This document shows positions 26,632-36,477 of a stretch of 64,000 nucleotides of DNA, in pieces. The position numbers were made by a program, and so were the translations under genes. The stretch lies in contig NZ_DGIR01000010.1 of the NCBI RefSeq assembly GCF_002386445.1, positions 21,592-85,591 on the forward strand, given 5' to 3'. Numbering within the stretch: position 1 is the stretch's first letter; each line of letters opens with the position of its first letter. The DNA is from Pseudomonas sp. UBA4617. GTDB taxonomy: Bacteria; Pseudomonadota; Gammaproteobacteria; Pseudomonadales; Pseudomonadaceae. The notes beneath the pieces were generated by a model. It saw only the letters and a program-made list of their open reading frames with translations, was not told the origin of the DNA and searched no databases.

Positions 26632-28089
26632 TCAGAACTGGAAGTAGAGGAACGGCGAGTAGCTCTGCGCCGAAAGCTTGAGGATCGAGGCCACGAACAG
26701 CAGCAGCACCAGGGCGCGGGTCATCACGCGGGTCCAGTCAAGGCCGATCGAACCGTCGGCGTTGACCGCCACCGGGGTGGCCTTGGGCGTCGGCCTGGCA
26801 TTGCGATAGAAGTCACGCAGGCCGAAGAACGCCAGGGTGATGTAGGCGACCACCAAGGTGGCGACCTGCAGGCCGGTCAGCTGGGCGCGGTTGAGTTCCG
26901 ACAGCTGCCAGTCGCCGAAGCTGAACATGGCGCCGTACATGCGGCCGGCCACTTCGAGGTTTTCGGCGCGGAAGATCACCCAGCCGACCACCACCAGCAG
27001 GAAGGTGAAGGCCCACTTCACCGGGTTGAAGCGCTGCGGGTTGGTGTCGATGCCCAGTGCGCGCTCGATGGCCAGCCACATGCCGTGCCATGCACCCCAG
27101 ATGATGTAGGTGAAGTTGGCGCCATGCCACAGGCCGCCCAGCAACATGGTCAGGAACAGGTTGCGGTAGGTGTTGAAGGTGCCTTTGCGGTTACCGCCCA
27201 GGGTGATGTACAGGTAGTCGCGTAGCCAGGTCGACAGGCTGATGTGCCAGCGCCGCCAGAACTCGGTGATCGACTGGCTGATGTATGGCTGCTTGAAGTT
27301 CTCCATGAAGCGGAAGCCCATCATCAGGCCCAGGCCGATGGCCATGTCGCTGTAACCGCTGAAGTCGAAATACAGCTGCGCGGTGTAGGCCAGGGCACCT
27401 AGCCAGGCATCGCCGGTAGTCGGGTTCTGCAGGGCGAAGCAGTGGTCGGCGACGACGGCCAGGGTGTCGGCGATGAACACTTTCTTGATGAAGCCCTGCA
27501 TGAAGCGGGTGCAGCCTTCGGAGAACTTGTCCAGGGTGTGGGTGCGGTTGTTGAACTGGTCGACCAGGTCCTTGAAGCGCAGCACGGGGCCGGCGATCAG
27601 GTGCGGGAAGATCGCCACGAACGCGGCGAAGTCGATCAGGTTGCGCGTGGCCGGGGTGTCGCCGCGGTACACGTCGATGATGTAGCTGATCGACTCGAAG
27701 ATGTAGAACGAGATACCGATCGGCAGCAGCACGTGGGTGAGGATGAACGGCTCCAGGCCGAACGAGGTGATGATCGCGTTCAGGCTGTCGACGCCGAAGT
27801 TGGCGTACTTGAAGTAGCCGAGGATCGCCAGGTCGACACCCACGCCGAGCAGCAGCCAGCGCTGGGCGGGCTTGGTGCGGACACCGGCGGCGCCGACTTT
27901 CAGGCCGATCCAGTAGTTCCACAGGGTGACCCCGGCGAACAATGCCAGGAAGTCCACTCGCCACCAGGCGTAGAAGATGTAGCTGGCGACCAGCAGCAAC
28001 AGGTTGCGATAACGTTGCCCGCTCAGGTAGTACAAGCCGAGGAAGATCGGCAAGAACAGGAACAGGAACACGTTGGACGAGAAGACCAT
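26632..28089 (-). CDS. algI: MBOAT acyltransferase AlgI
   Basis: A 485-residue membrane-bound O-acyltransferase with about ten helices. The hallmark G-G-L-W-H-G-A-N-F-T-Y-I-I-W-G-A-W-H-G-M-W (~318-338) contains the conserved catalytic histidines. It moves acetyl groups across the inner membrane for alginate O-acetylation. It is separated from algL by a 121-base gap holding a REP-like palindrome, the largest internal gap of the operon apart from the leader. Confidence 0.96.
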   Translation of the reverse strand: MVFSSNVFLFLFLPIFLGLYYLSGQRYRNLLLLVASYIFYAWWRVDFLALFAGVTLWNYWIGLKVGAAGVRTKPAQRWLLLGVGVDLAILGYFKYANFGVDSLNAIITSFGLEPFILTHVLLPIGISFYIFESISYIIDVYRGDTPATRNLIDFAAFVAIFPHLIAGPVLRFKDLVDQFNNRTHTLDKFSEGCTRFMQGFIKKVFIADTLAVVADHCFALQNPTTGDAWLGALAYTAQLYFDFSGYSDMAIGLGLMMGFRFMENFKQPYISQSITEFWRRWHISLSTWLRDYLYITLGGNRKGTFNTYRNLFLTMLLGGLWHGANFTYIIWGAWHGMWLAIERALGIDTNPQRFNPVKWAFTFLLVVVGWVIFRAENLEVAGRMYGAMFSFGDWQLSELNRAQLTGLQVATLVVAYITLAFFGLRDFYRNARPTPKATPVAVNADGSIGLDWTRVMTRALVLLLFVASILKLSAQSYSPFLYFQF

Positions 28090-28171
28090 CCCGGTTCTCC
28101 TTTTTGTTCACAGCATCCGGGGCAAAGCGCCCCCCAAACCCCCCACACCAATGTGGGAGATACCTAGTCCC

Positions 28172-28203
28172 CCTGTAGTCGCGGATAAATCCGCGCCTAC
28201 AGG
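28172..28203. repeat. REP-like palindrome inside the alginate operon
   Basis: CCTGTAG-x-CGCGGA is followed by TCCGCG-x-CTACAGG, giving a 32-base near-perfect palindrome between algL and algI. It resembles half of a P. putida REP unit with a different core. It could stabilise or attenuate the long transcript at this point. Confidence 0.7.
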
Positions 28204-28210
28204 AATTGCG

Positions 28211-29314
28211 TTACTTTCTGGCTTCCGCGCTCGGGTCGTAGACCCGGGTCAGGTCGCCGCCCAGCCGGAAGCTGTTGAATGGCTGCATCCCGCGCTTGCG
28301 TTGCAGGGTGTCGGCGCTGCACGCATACAGGCTGCAATAGGGCTCCATCCACGAGTACTTGCTGTCGATCTTCAGGTCTTGCATGTCCTGCTTCTCGCCA
28401 TTGCGCGCCTTGAATGTGCTCGGGTCCTTGACGCCGGCCAGCACCCGCTGCGCCAGGCGCTGCAGGGCGTTGTCGTTCTCGCTGCGCACATCCACGCCGT
28501 TGACCTGGGCAAAACTGGCAATCATCGCCAGCGGCGGCAGGGCGTAGTTGTGGTAGGCCAGGGCACGTTGCTTGCGCTTCAGCTCGTTGGGCAGGAAACC
28601 CTGCGCATCGACCTGGTTGGCGCCAATCCGGTATTCCTTCACGGCCCAGTCAAAGAGGTCGCGCCGGTCGGTGGCCACGGCGGTGGCCATCACTGCCCAG
28701 GCTGCCCAGTAGCTGTGGTTGTTGATCTTCTCCAGCGGCAGGTCGCTCCAGTCGCGCACGGTCTGCTCGGCGAGGCGGGCGAACCATTTCTCGATCAGCT
28801 CGGCCTCGGCCTGGTGCGCGGCCAGCGGCTGCGAGTTGGAGAACTTCAGGCGCAGCCACGAACCGCTCATGCTGCCCAGCGCCCATTTGCGCATCGACTT
28901 GCCGGTGTGGTTGTAGTCGGTAGACATCAACGCATCGGCACGTGCCCAGCTGCCCAGCCAGGCCAGGGCGCACTCGAGTTGCGCCGGGCGACCGTCACGC
29001 ATGTACTGGCCGATCATCTTGCTCACGCCTTTCTCAAGCGTGGTGATGTCTTCGGTGGACTTGCGAAAGGCCTTTTCCGAGCTGGCGTTCAGGGTGGCCC
29101 GCGCCTTGTCCGAACCTTCGTACTTGCTGCGAAACTGCAGGGCCCCGGTGTACGGCTGGGGCACAGCCTCACAGCGGAAGTTACCGTCGCCGGTCTTGAG
29201 CTTTTCGATCCCTTCGTAGTACCCCTGCGGCGGTACCAGTGCGGCGTGCGCGGCACTGCCGCACAAGGCCAGGCCGAGCAGGGCAGGGCGGAAAATTCGC
29301 TTGAATGCAGTCAT
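28211..29314 (-). CDS. algL: Poly(beta-D-mannuronate) lyase AlgL
   Basis: A 367-residue periplasmic PL5 alginate lyase with a signal peptide (~1-27, A-A-H-A). The family motif N-N-H-S-Y-W (~195-200) holds catalytic Asn/His, and the downstream R-K-Q-R-A-L-A-Y-H-N-Y region supplies Arg and Tyr. It cleaves polymer that strays into the periplasm and is part of the secretion complex. The start at 29314 gives the signal peptide; the longer frame to 29488 runs through algX. Confidence 0.96.
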   Translation of the reverse strand: MTAFKRIFRPALLGLALCGSAAHAALVPPQGYYEGIEKLKTGDGNFRCEAVPQPYTGALQFRSKYEGSDKARATLNASSEKAFRKSTEDITTLEKGVSKMIGQYMRDGRPAQLECALAWLGSWARADALMSTDYNHTGKSMRKWALGSMSGSWLRLKFSNSQPLAAHQAEAELIEKWFARLAEQTVRDWSDLPLEKINNHSYWAAWAVMATAVATDRRDLFDWAVKEYRIGANQVDAQGFLPNELKRKQRALAYHNYALPPLAMIASFAQVNGVDVRSENDNALQRLAQRVLAGVKDPSTFKARNGEKQDMQDLKIDSKYSWMEPYCSLYACSADTLQRKRGMQPFNSFRLGGDLTRVYDPSAEARK

Positions 29315-29321
29315 GGTCGCC

Positions 29322-30764
29322 TCACTGGCCGGCCTGCGCGGTCTGCGCGGGCACGGCGAAGTTGTTGCGTTTGCAGAGCTTGGCCTCGACCTTCTGAGTA
29401 CCGCTTTCCGGGCCCTGTACCTCGAAGGCCAGCAGGCTCTGGCTGGCCCAGTCCTCGTCTTCGCGCATCTGGAAGACGAAGCGGCCATCGGTCTCGGCGG
29501 TTTCCGGTTTTTCCAGCTTGATGTCCTCGTGGCGGCCGTTGAGGTACCACAGGGTGGCCTGCAGGACTTTCACCGACGGGTCCTCGAACTTCACGTCCAT
29601 CTGGATGTTGCGGTTGACCAGGTCCTTGATCACGCCGCCCTTGCCGTTCACCATCAACTCGTTCTTGCCGGGCTTGAGGGTGGTGCTGGCACTCATCAGC
29701 GCCGGGCGGTTATCGCAGCCGTCATCGAGCAGGCCGAGGATCTGCCGCCAGATGGTCTCCTGGTCCAGGCGGTACAACGGGGAGAATTCCCAGATCAGGA
29801 TCTTCGGCGGGTTCTTCTTGAACTCTTCGCTGCCCAGGTACTGGATCATCGACCCTTCCAGGCCACCGCCGGGGAAGGCGACGTTGAGCACATCGGCACC
29901 GATGTACTGTTGCAGGAAGCCGGCGAAGTTGTAGTTCTTGCCACTATGGCTGGTACCGACCAAGGTGATCTGGGCGTTGCCGGCGTCACCGAACAGGTCG
30001 TCACCGCCACCGTCGGAGCCCTTCGGCTCGGTGGCGAACTGGTCCATGTACTGCACTGCATAGCTGGTGCCGCAAAGCTGGCCGGCAACGTTATGCAGGG
30101 TGCCGGTCTTGCCCATGCGGCCGGACTTCTTCGTCTCGAATTCCTTGCGCGGGATGCCTTCGAAAGCTGGCATCTTGTGCACGGTTTCGGCCACGATCTT
30201 CGCCGCGCGCTCGGCGCCGTACGGCGTCCAGTGCTGGTCGCCACGGAAGTAGAAGTCCTTGCCCTGGTCGGCGGCGGCCAGCTGTTCGTTGGTCAGCGGC
30301 GACAGGTCGGGCACGTTGTAGCCCATGCTGGCGAAGCGCTTGAGCATGGCCTGGTAGTTGCCCAGCGCCTTCTGGTAGTCGAAGGCGGCTTTTTCCGCCG
30401 GGTTGAGCATGTTGCGGTTCACCAGGCCACGGGTCGGCTGGTACACCACCACCAGTTCCACGCCGCGCTTCTTGAACGCGTCATGCACCTGCTGCAGGCG
30501 CTTGTAGCCAGCCGGGGTGGTGGTGAACTCGGTGCGCAGGTCTTCGCGGGTACGGAACAGCCAGTCACCCTGGGCCTGCACCAGCGTGGTGAAGTTCTGC
30601 TGATAGCGGGTGGTGTAGCGGCTGGGGTCGTGCGCTTCCGGGCACAGCTGGCAGCAAGGCTCGGCGGTGAAGGTCGGGGCCTTCACTTCGTCGGCGCTCA
30701 CGCCCTGGCTGATGGCCAGGAGGGCAGTGGACAGGCCCAGCAGTTTCATCAGGTGTGGAGTCAT
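29322..30764 (-). CDS. algX: Alginate O-acetyltransferase AlgX
   Basis: A 480-residue periplasmic protein with a signal peptide (~1-24, V-S-A-D), an N-terminal SGNH-hydrolase-like domain and a C-terminal carbohydrate-binding domain. The Asp/His pair of the catalytic triad is in G-D-Q-H-W-T-P-Y-G (~175-183), and the nucleophile serine is in V-G-T-S-H-S-G-K-N. AlgX acetylates alginate directly and bridges AlgK and the lyase. It lies 8 bases before algL and 13 after algG. Confidence 0.96.
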   Translation of the reverse strand: MTPHLMKLLGLSTALLAISQGVSADEVKAPTFTAEPCCQLCPEAHDPSRYTTRYQQNFTTLVQAQGDWLFRTREDLRTEFTTTPAGYKRLQQVHDAFKKRGVELVVVYQPTRGLVNRNMLNPAEKAAFDYQKALGNYQAMLKRFASMGYNVPDLSPLTNEQLAAADQGKDFYFRGDQHWTPYGAERAAKIVAETVHKMPAFEGIPRKEFETKKSGRMGKTGTLHNVAGQLCGTSYAVQYMDQFATEPKGSDGGGDDLFGDAGNAQITLVGTSHSGKNYNFAGFLQQYIGADVLNVAFPGGGLEGSMIQYLGSEEFKKNPPKILIWEFSPLYRLDQETIWRQILGLLDDGCDNRPALMSASTTLKPGKNELMVNGKGGVIKDLVNRNIQMDVKFEDPSVKVLQATLWYLNGRHEDIKLEKPETAETDGRFVFQMREDEDWASQSLLAFEVQGPESGTQKVEAKLCKRNNFAVPAQTAQAGQ

Positions 30765-30777
30765 GGTCTGGGCTTCC

Positions 30778-32337
30778 TTATTCGATCATTTCGGTCTGGC
30801 GTTCGACCGGGTCGATCAGCACAGCCTTTTTCTGGCGGACCAGCAGGTCGAGGATTTCGTCCTGGCGCTCACCCAGCACGCCGTTGAGGCTGATGCCGCT
30901 GGCCTTGCGCGGGGCGAGCATGGACACCTTGTACAGCTCGACCGACAGCGGCGAGTCGATCGACAGCGGGCCGGAGCCGTTGGCAGCCAGTTCGCCACCG
31001 ACCAGGATCAGCGACACCTTGGTGTCGAACGGGTCGAGGGCAATGTCACGGTCGGTGTCGGACAGGTCCTTGATGTGGCCGTACACACCCACCAGGCCGT
31101 TGGCCATGGCGATGTTCTCGTACAGGCGGATGTTCACGCTGTTACGCACACGGATGCCGTGGCGGCGGTTGTTGACCAGCTTGTTGCCCCAGATCAGGTT
31201 GTCGCCGCTTTCGTACAGGGTGATGCCGTCGGTGTGGTTGCGGTAGATCTCGTTGTAGGCAATCAGGTTGTTGACGCTGTTACGGTCGATCACCACGCCG
31301 GAGAGCTTGTTGTCGTAGCTCTTGTTGTTGATGATCCAGCTGTCGTTGACCTCACGCGAAATGATGATGCCGTGCTTCTTCTTGGTGCCGTACACGGTGT
31401 TGCCGGCGATGATCAGGCGGTGCGAGCGGTCGTGCGGGTCGATGCCGTAGACGATGTTGTCGCGGTAGGTGTTGTCCTTGATCACGAAGTCCTGGGTCTC
31501 GTAGCAGTAGAAGCCGTACCACATGTCGCTGAATTCCGAGCCGATGATCCAGCCGGTGGGTTCCGGGCGGCCCATGCGCTTGGCCATGTTCGGCGTGTAC
31601 TGCGAGATACTCACGCCGTACGACTTGGACTTGGCATAGCCGAAGCTGGCCATCTTGCTGTTGACGATGTAGGTCTCGGTGCCACCCCACGACAGCAGGA
31701 ACGGGCGGAATTCCGTGGGCGAGCGGAAGGTCGCCGGGCCGTTGTCCTTTTCGCGCCAGCCAGTCACCTGGGTGTCGGTGACGAACAGCTTGCCGTCGTT
31801 GACCAGGAACGAACCGCCCTCCTGGGACAGGCGCAGTTGCTTGACCTTGCCGTCGATCTCGAGGATGCCCTTCTGCCCGACCACGATCGGCAGGCGCGCC
31901 AGGTAAATGCCCGGCTCGACTTCGCTGAGATACTGCCTGGGTACCTTCTTGCTCAGCTCGACCAGGTCGACATGCCCGTCATCGACGAAGATCGCCTGCG
32001 GAATGCCATGCTGGCGCTGGACCCACTCGGCCGCCTTGTTGTCGCCACCGACGAACTCCTTGAGGGTGTTCTCCTGGAACATGCGGCGCAGGCTGACCTT
32101 GCCCTTGTGACGGCGGTCGATCTTCTTCTGTACCGCCTCGGCGGTGTAGCCGGTCAGGTCGGGCAGCTTTGGCGGGTCCATGTGCAGTGGTTCGACCGGG
32201 GCACTGGAAACCGTGTAGGTCTTGGCCTGCTGCAAGCCTTTGGCCGTCGTCGTCGGCTCGCTGGCGACGGCCAGGCCTGCGGCCAGCAGCAAGGCACTGG
32301 CCAGCAGGCTGTGACGTAGGTGCGGGTGAAGGTTCAT
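30778..32337 (-). CDS. algG: Mannuronan C5-epimerase AlgG
   Basis: A 519-residue periplasmic enzyme with a signal peptide (~1-26) and a right-handed parallel beta-helix. The catalytic motif D-P-H-D-R-S-H (~300-306) is intact. AlgG converts mannuronate to guluronate residues in the polymer during transit and protects it from AlgL. It sits between algE and algX in the standard order. Confidence 0.97.
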   Translation of the reverse strand: MNLHPHLRHSLLASALLLAAGLAVASEPTTTAKGLQQAKTYTVSSAPVEPLHMDPPKLPDLTGYTAEAVQKKIDRRHKGKVSLRRMFQENTLKEFVGGDNKAAEWVQRQHGIPQAIFVDDGHVDLVELSKKVPRQYLSEVEPGIYLARLPIVVGQKGILEIDGKVKQLRLSQEGGSFLVNDGKLFVTDTQVTGWREKDNGPATFRSPTEFRPFLLSWGGTETYIVNSKMASFGYAKSKSYGVSISQYTPNMAKRMGRPEPTGWIIGSEFSDMWYGFYCYETQDFVIKDNTYRDNIVYGIDPHDRSHRLIIAGNTVYGTKKKHGIIISREVNDSWIINNKSYDNKLSGVVIDRNSVNNLIAYNEIYRNHTDGITLYESGDNLIWGNKLVNNRRHGIRVRNSVNIRLYENIAMANGLVGVYGHIKDLSDTDRDIALDPFDTKVSLILVGGELAANGSGPLSIDSPLSVELYKVSMLAPRKASGISLNGVLGERQDEILDLLVRQKKAVLIDPVERQTEMIE

Positions 32338-32359
32338 AACGGTAAGTCCCCTACCGGCC

Positions 32360-33838
32360 TCAGAAGCGCCAGATCACGTCGACAAAGGCGCGGTGCATGT
32401 ACGAGTCCGCTTCCTTGCCGTAGGCGTCGCCCGGCTTGAACACGCCGGCACGCAGGCGCACCAGGGCGGATGGTTCGTCGATGGCCTGGCTCATCGAAGC
32501 CGGCAGCAGGCCTTGCTTGAAGTACTTGGTCACGACCACGTCCATTTCCTGGCCCAGGTCTTTTTCGCCATCGACCAGCGGGCGATTCACGCCGTTGTCG
32601 TTGACCACCGCATTGATGCCGCTGGAGCCGATGTTCTGGCTGTCATCGACACGCCAGAACTTGTGGTAGATGAAGCTGGCGTCGTAGTCATCGCGCAGCT
32701 GCCAGGAGGCGAACAGGGTGGCCGCCTGCAGGTTGCCCAGCTCGCCACGGAAGGCTTCACCGAAGCGGTGCACGCGCGAACGGGTACCGGTGTAGTTGGA
32801 GCGGTTGCTCTCCAGGCCGGTCTGCTCGTAGTTGCTCGAACCGTCGTCGCCGCCGCCGCCGCTGCCGCGGGCGTAGGCCGCACCGACCTGCCACTGCGGG
32901 TCGAGGCGCACGCGGATGCCGAGGTCGGTGGCCCAGGCGTTGACGTCGCCGCTCTGCTTGCCGGTGGCCACGCTCTGGTCGCCCACCACCTGGCTGCTGA
33001 GGGTGTCGCGGTCACCGGTCAGCCAGGTGACACTGCCCCAGTAGTTGACGGTGTGGTCGTTGCGCCAGTTGTAGGCATCGCTGTTGGCTTCCAGGCCCAG
33101 CCAGGTCAGGTCGCCGGTGCGGGTCTTGTCCAGCGCATCGACGGTTTCGCCCGGGTTCTTCAGGCTGCCGCCGTCATGGGTGTGGTGGGCACGTACGCCG
33201 ACCCAGTGGCCAGGGGTCCATTGCGTGGCGACGTTGCCATAGACGTGCGTGCGGTCCTTGTCTTCCGGAGCCAGCTCGGTGAGGTCGGTACGGTATTCGC
33301 TGAAGCGCTGGGCCACGCCCAGGTCGGCCTTGAGCAGGGTGGTGTCGAAGGTCCAGTTCAGCGCCTCGATATTGGTGTCACGCCACATGCCGTCGTCGCT
33401 GCGCAGGCGCTGGCGACCGAAGCGCAGCTGCTCGCCGGGGTAGGCGGTGAGGCCGCTGTAGCCGACCCAGAATTCGCGCATGGCCAGGTAGCTCTTGTCC
33501 TGCTCGCGGCCGTCGGCGGCGGTGTCGGTGGTGGTGCCGTCGTCGTTCTGGCGCAGGGTATCGGTTTCGATGGTGTCGGTGGCAGTGACGGCCTGGCCCA
33601 TGGCATAGGCGCTCCAGTTGCCGCGCTCGCCGTATACCCAAGGGCGCAGGTCGAGGCCCAGGCCACTGACGTCGCCGTCAGAGCGGGTACCCAGGTCGCG
33701 GTCGTCTTCCGACTGGCCGGTGATTTTCACATCAAGGCCGAAGTTCTTTTCAGCGGTCATTTCCGCCAGGGTCGGGCAGGACCACAGCAGGGCGAAGCTC
33801 AGGCCGATGCCAGCTTTCACGAAGGGATTGAGCGTCAT
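32360..33838 (-). CDS. algE: Alginate outer-membrane porin AlgE
   Basis: A 492-residue protein with a signal peptide (~1-25, T-L-A-E) and an 18-strand beta-barrel pattern, ending in the outer-membrane-sorting C-terminus V-I-W-R-F. AlgE is the export pore for alginate. Its start overlaps the algK stop by 4 bases (ATGA), coupling the pore to its partner lipoprotein. Confidence 0.96.
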   Translation of the reverse strand: MTLNPFVKAGIGLSFALLWSCPTLAEMTAEKNFGLDVKITGQSEDDRDLGTRSDGDVSGLGLDLRPWVYGERGNWSAYAMGQAVTATDTIETDTLRQNDDGTTTDTAADGREQDKSYLAMREFWVGYSGLTAYPGEQLRFGRQRLRSDDGMWRDTNIEALNWTFDTTLLKADLGVAQRFSEYRTDLTELAPEDKDRTHVYGNVATQWTPGHWVGVRAHHTHDGGSLKNPGETVDALDKTRTGDLTWLGLEANSDAYNWRNDHTVNYWGSVTWLTGDRDTLSSQVVGDQSVATGKQSGDVNAWATDLGIRVRLDPQWQVGAAYARGSGGGGDDGSSNYEQTGLESNRSNYTGTRSRVHRFGEAFRGELGNLQAATLFASWQLRDDYDASFIYHKFWRVDDSQNIGSSGINAVVNDNGVNRPLVDGEKDLGQEMDVVVTKYFKQGLLPASMSQAIDEPSALVRLRAGVFKPGDAYGKEADSYMHRAFVDVIWRF

Positions 33839-35262
33839 AGCGAGTCCTCACCGGTTACTTCTTTTTCGTCGTCTTGCAAGGCTTCGATGGCCAGGGTGCT
33901 GTTGGCGCCCAGGTTCATGCTGCCGCGGGCCTGCTTCTCTTGCGCCAGCAGGGTCTGCGCCTGGCTGCGCTGGTCAGGCGTGAGTTGCTGGTCGAGTTGC
34001 TGCAACAGTTCAGCGGACTGCGGCGTCGGGTTGGCCTGGGCCAACTGGGCGAATACCCAGGCATTGCCCGGTTGCGGGCGAATACCGTGGCCTTCGCTGA
34101 ACAGTTGGGCCAAGGCATAGTCGGCGCTGTTCTGGCCGCCACGGGCGGCGGCCAGCAGGTGGTCGACGGCCTTCTGTGGCTCGACGTTGCCGAGGTAGCC
34201 ACGGCGGTACAGCTGCCCCAGGTAGTAATGAGCGCTGACTTCGCCAGCGTCGGCGGCGGCCTGCAGGTGTTGCTCGGCTTTTTCCGCATCTGCAGGCAGG
34301 GTCTTGCCTTCGTAGTAGAGGCGGCCAAGCAACAGTTCGGCGCGAGGCTGCTCGGCTTCGCGGCCCTTGTCGATGTAGGCCATCAGCTGGTCGGTATCGC
34401 CCAGCTCGGGGAAGTCGTACACCAGCTGCGCCAGGCTGACCCAGGACCCCGGGTTGGCCGGGGCTACCTGCTCGAGCAGGTCCTTGGCAGTTTTCTCGTC
34501 GGTCTGGCCCAGGCTGCGGTCGGCCAGGACACGGGCGACGCTGTCGACCCGGGTGGCCGGTACCGCGCCGCGGGCGTAGGCAGCCTTGAGCTGGCCGAGC
34601 AGGGCAGCCTGCTGGTCGGCCTGGCCACGCTTCTGGTACACGGTGGCCAGTTCGACGTAGCAGATGTCGGTGGCGGCGAGCGCGGCCTTGCAGATTCTTT
34701 CCACGTCGCCCAGGTGCTGGTCATAGGTGCCCTGGGTGCGGTACAGCAGAATCTGGGCCAGCCCCGCTTCCGGGTTGCCGGCGGCACGCCACTGGTCGAT
34801 CTGCTGCTGCGCATTGACCTTGGGGAAGCTCTGCGGGTAGCTCAGGTAGAGCATCGCCAGCGGGATCAGGGTGTTGCCTTCGCCCTGCGCGGCGGCTTGC
34901 TTGAGCAGGGTCTCGGCTTCCTCGCGCTCGGCCTGGGTGCTGTCGGGCTTGGCCACCAGAAGGCGGCCAAGGCGCGCCTGGGCCCGCGGCGAGGTCGCTG
35001 CCGCGGCGCGGTAAGTGGCCTCGGCTTCCTTGATTTTCGCCGGGTCGCGGGTGGCGACCTTGATGTCAGCCAGGCCCACTTGCGCTTCGCTGTAGCCCAG
35101 GTCGGCCAATGCCTTGTAGTTGCGCTCGGCCAATGCCGTGTCACCGCGCTTCATGGCTTCGTTGGCCAGGCGCTGGTCAGGCAGGCCGGCACAGCCGGCC
35201 AGGGTGATGGCTGCAGCCAGGGCACACAGGCCCAGGCTGGCGCTTTTCTTGTGGGGAATCAT
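33835..35262 (-). CDS. algK: Alginate outer-membrane scaffold lipoprotein AlgK
   Basis: A 475-residue lipoprotein (lipobox L-A-G-C, Cys24) made of TPR/Sel1-like repeats such as A-H-Y-Y-L-G-Q-L-Y-R-R-G-Y and A-D-Y-A-L-A-Q-L-F-S-E-G-H-G. It places AlgE in the outer membrane and contacts AlgX in the periplasm. It is coupled to algE by a 4-base overlap. Confidence 0.95.
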   Translation of the reverse strand: MIPHKKSASLGLCALAAAITLAGCAGLPDQRLANEAMKRGDTALAERNYKALADLGYSEAQVGLADIKVATRDPAKIKEAEATYRAAAATSPRAQARLGRLLVAKPDSTQAEREEAETLLKQAAAQGEGNTLIPLAMLYLSYPQSFPKVNAQQQIDQWRAAGNPEAGLAQILLYRTQGTYDQHLGDVERICKAALAATDICYVELATVYQKRGQADQQAALLGQLKAAYARGAVPATRVDSVARVLADRSLGQTDEKTAKDLLEQVAPANPGSWVSLAQLVYDFPELGDTDQLMAYIDKGREAEQPRAELLLGRLYYEGKTLPADAEKAEQHLQAAADAGEVSAHYYLGQLYRRGYLGNVEPQKAVDHLLAAARGGQNSADYALAQLFSEGHGIRPQPGNAWVFAQLAQANPTPQSAELLQQLDQQLTPDQRSQAQTLLAQEKQARGSMNLGANSTLAIEALQDDEKEVTGEDSL

Positions 35263-35274
35263 ACGGCGATCCTC

Positions 35275-36441
35275 TTACAGCCCACGGGCCATGGCTTTGT
35301 CGATCAGCCAGTTCAGCGAAGGACCGCGGTCGCTGTTGACCGAGGCCGGACGCCCGGCGAGCTCGGCGGGCAGGGTGCTGTCGGGCTTGATCTGCACACG
35401 GATGTCGGAGGCCAGGTCGTCGCTGTTGAGGCTGGCGCTGCTGACGATCTGGCCGGTGCGCACTTCGTCTTCGCCGGCCACCTGGAAGTTGACCCGGGTA
35501 CCTGGCTTGACCTCGTCGAACTGGCGATAGCTGAAACGCGCCTCGACCATTGGGTTGGTGGTGCGCGGGATCAGCTGGAAAATCGGCTGGCCCTTGGCCG
35601 CGTACTGGCCGTTGTCCACCAGCTGGCGGGCGACCACGCAATCACAGGGGCTGGTGAGGGTGCCGGACAGCTGCTTGCCGAACAGTTCCTCGATCTTGGC
35701 CGGCTCCAGCTGTGCGTCTTCCAGGTTGCCCTTGAGCATGTCCAGCATGCTGGTGGTGAAGGTGGCCAGTGGCGCACCTTTGCCGATCATCCCGCCGTTG
35801 TCGACCAGACTGCTCACGGTGCCGTCGCGTGGCATGGTGATGTTGGTGGTAGGCACCGCCACCACGCCGGCTTCGGCGTGGCTGACGAAGTACATGCCAT
35901 ACAGCGACTTGGCGATAAAGCCGAAGGCGGCGACGCCGACCACGAACACACCGAGGGTGACGGTGACTGCCTTGAGGCGGCCGAAGGCGCTCAGGCCGCT
36001 GCCGCCGTCCTTCTGTTTGCGGGCCTTGGTGAAGTTGTCGCGTTGCAGGGTGCTGAGCACGTCGCCGACGCTGATCAGCTCACCCGACAGGTGCGTGGTG
36101 ATGATGTGCCGCAGCGTGGCGATGTCGCGTGGTTCGAGGTTCTGGAACTGCGCGCCGGTACGGCCGCTGTCCGGGTGGTAGGAGCGCACCTGGAATTCGA
36201 TATCCATCGACAGACCGAGGTTGTCGACCGTGAACTGCAGCCGTCCGCGCAGCACGTCACCGACCGACAGTGGTTGCTTGGTGTGGAAGCTCAGGCCACC
36301 AGCGGAGAGGTCGTCGACCTTCACATCGTGGGCCTGGCGCTGGGCGTCGAGGAAACGCAGCTTGGCGGGGATGCGAACCCGGGCATGCTGACGCTGGGCT
36401 TCGGACTCATGCACGACGTTGACGTTCACGGCGGTATTCAT
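35275..36441 (-). CDS. alg44: c-di-GMP-binding alginate polymerase subunit Alg44
   Basis: A 388-residue protein: an N-terminal cytoplasmic PilZ domain with R-V-R-I-P-A-K-L-R-F (~22-31) and D-L-S-A-G-G-L-S-F (~44-52), one membrane helix (~160-182) and a periplasmic HlyD-like adaptor region. The PilZ arginines and D-x-S-x-x-G needed for c-di-GMP binding are present, so polymerisation should respond to c-di-GMP. It acts with Alg8 as the polymerase. Confidence 0.96.
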   Translation of the reverse strand: MNTAVNVNVVHESEAQRQHARVRIPAKLRFLDAQRQAHDVKVDDLSAGGLSFHTKQPLSVGDVLRGRLQFTVDNLGLSMDIEFQVRSYHPDSGRTGAQFQNLEPRDIATLRHIITTHLSGELISVGDVLSTLQRDNFTKARKQKDGGSGLSAFGRLKAVTVTLGVFVVGVAAFGFIAKSLYGMYFVSHAEAGVVAVPTTNITMPRDGTVSSLVDNGGMIGKGAPLATFTTSMLDMLKGNLEDAQLEPAKIEELFGKQLSGTLTSPCDCVVARQLVDNGQYAAKGQPIFQLIPRTTNPMVEARFSYRQFDEVKPGTRVNFQVAGEDEVRTGQIVSSASLNSDDLASDIRVQIKPDSTLPAELAGRPASVNSDRGPSLNWLIDKAMARGL

Positions 36442-36477
36442 GTGGTTTGTTCCTGTTAGTTCCGATCCGGGTTGGGC

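Noticed and set aside
33874..36459. Long plus-strand open frame (861 codons) opposite algK and alg44
   Set aside because: It mirrors the minus-strand genes in a high-GC region and shows no recognisable protein, whereas the minus strand encodes clear alginate proteins.
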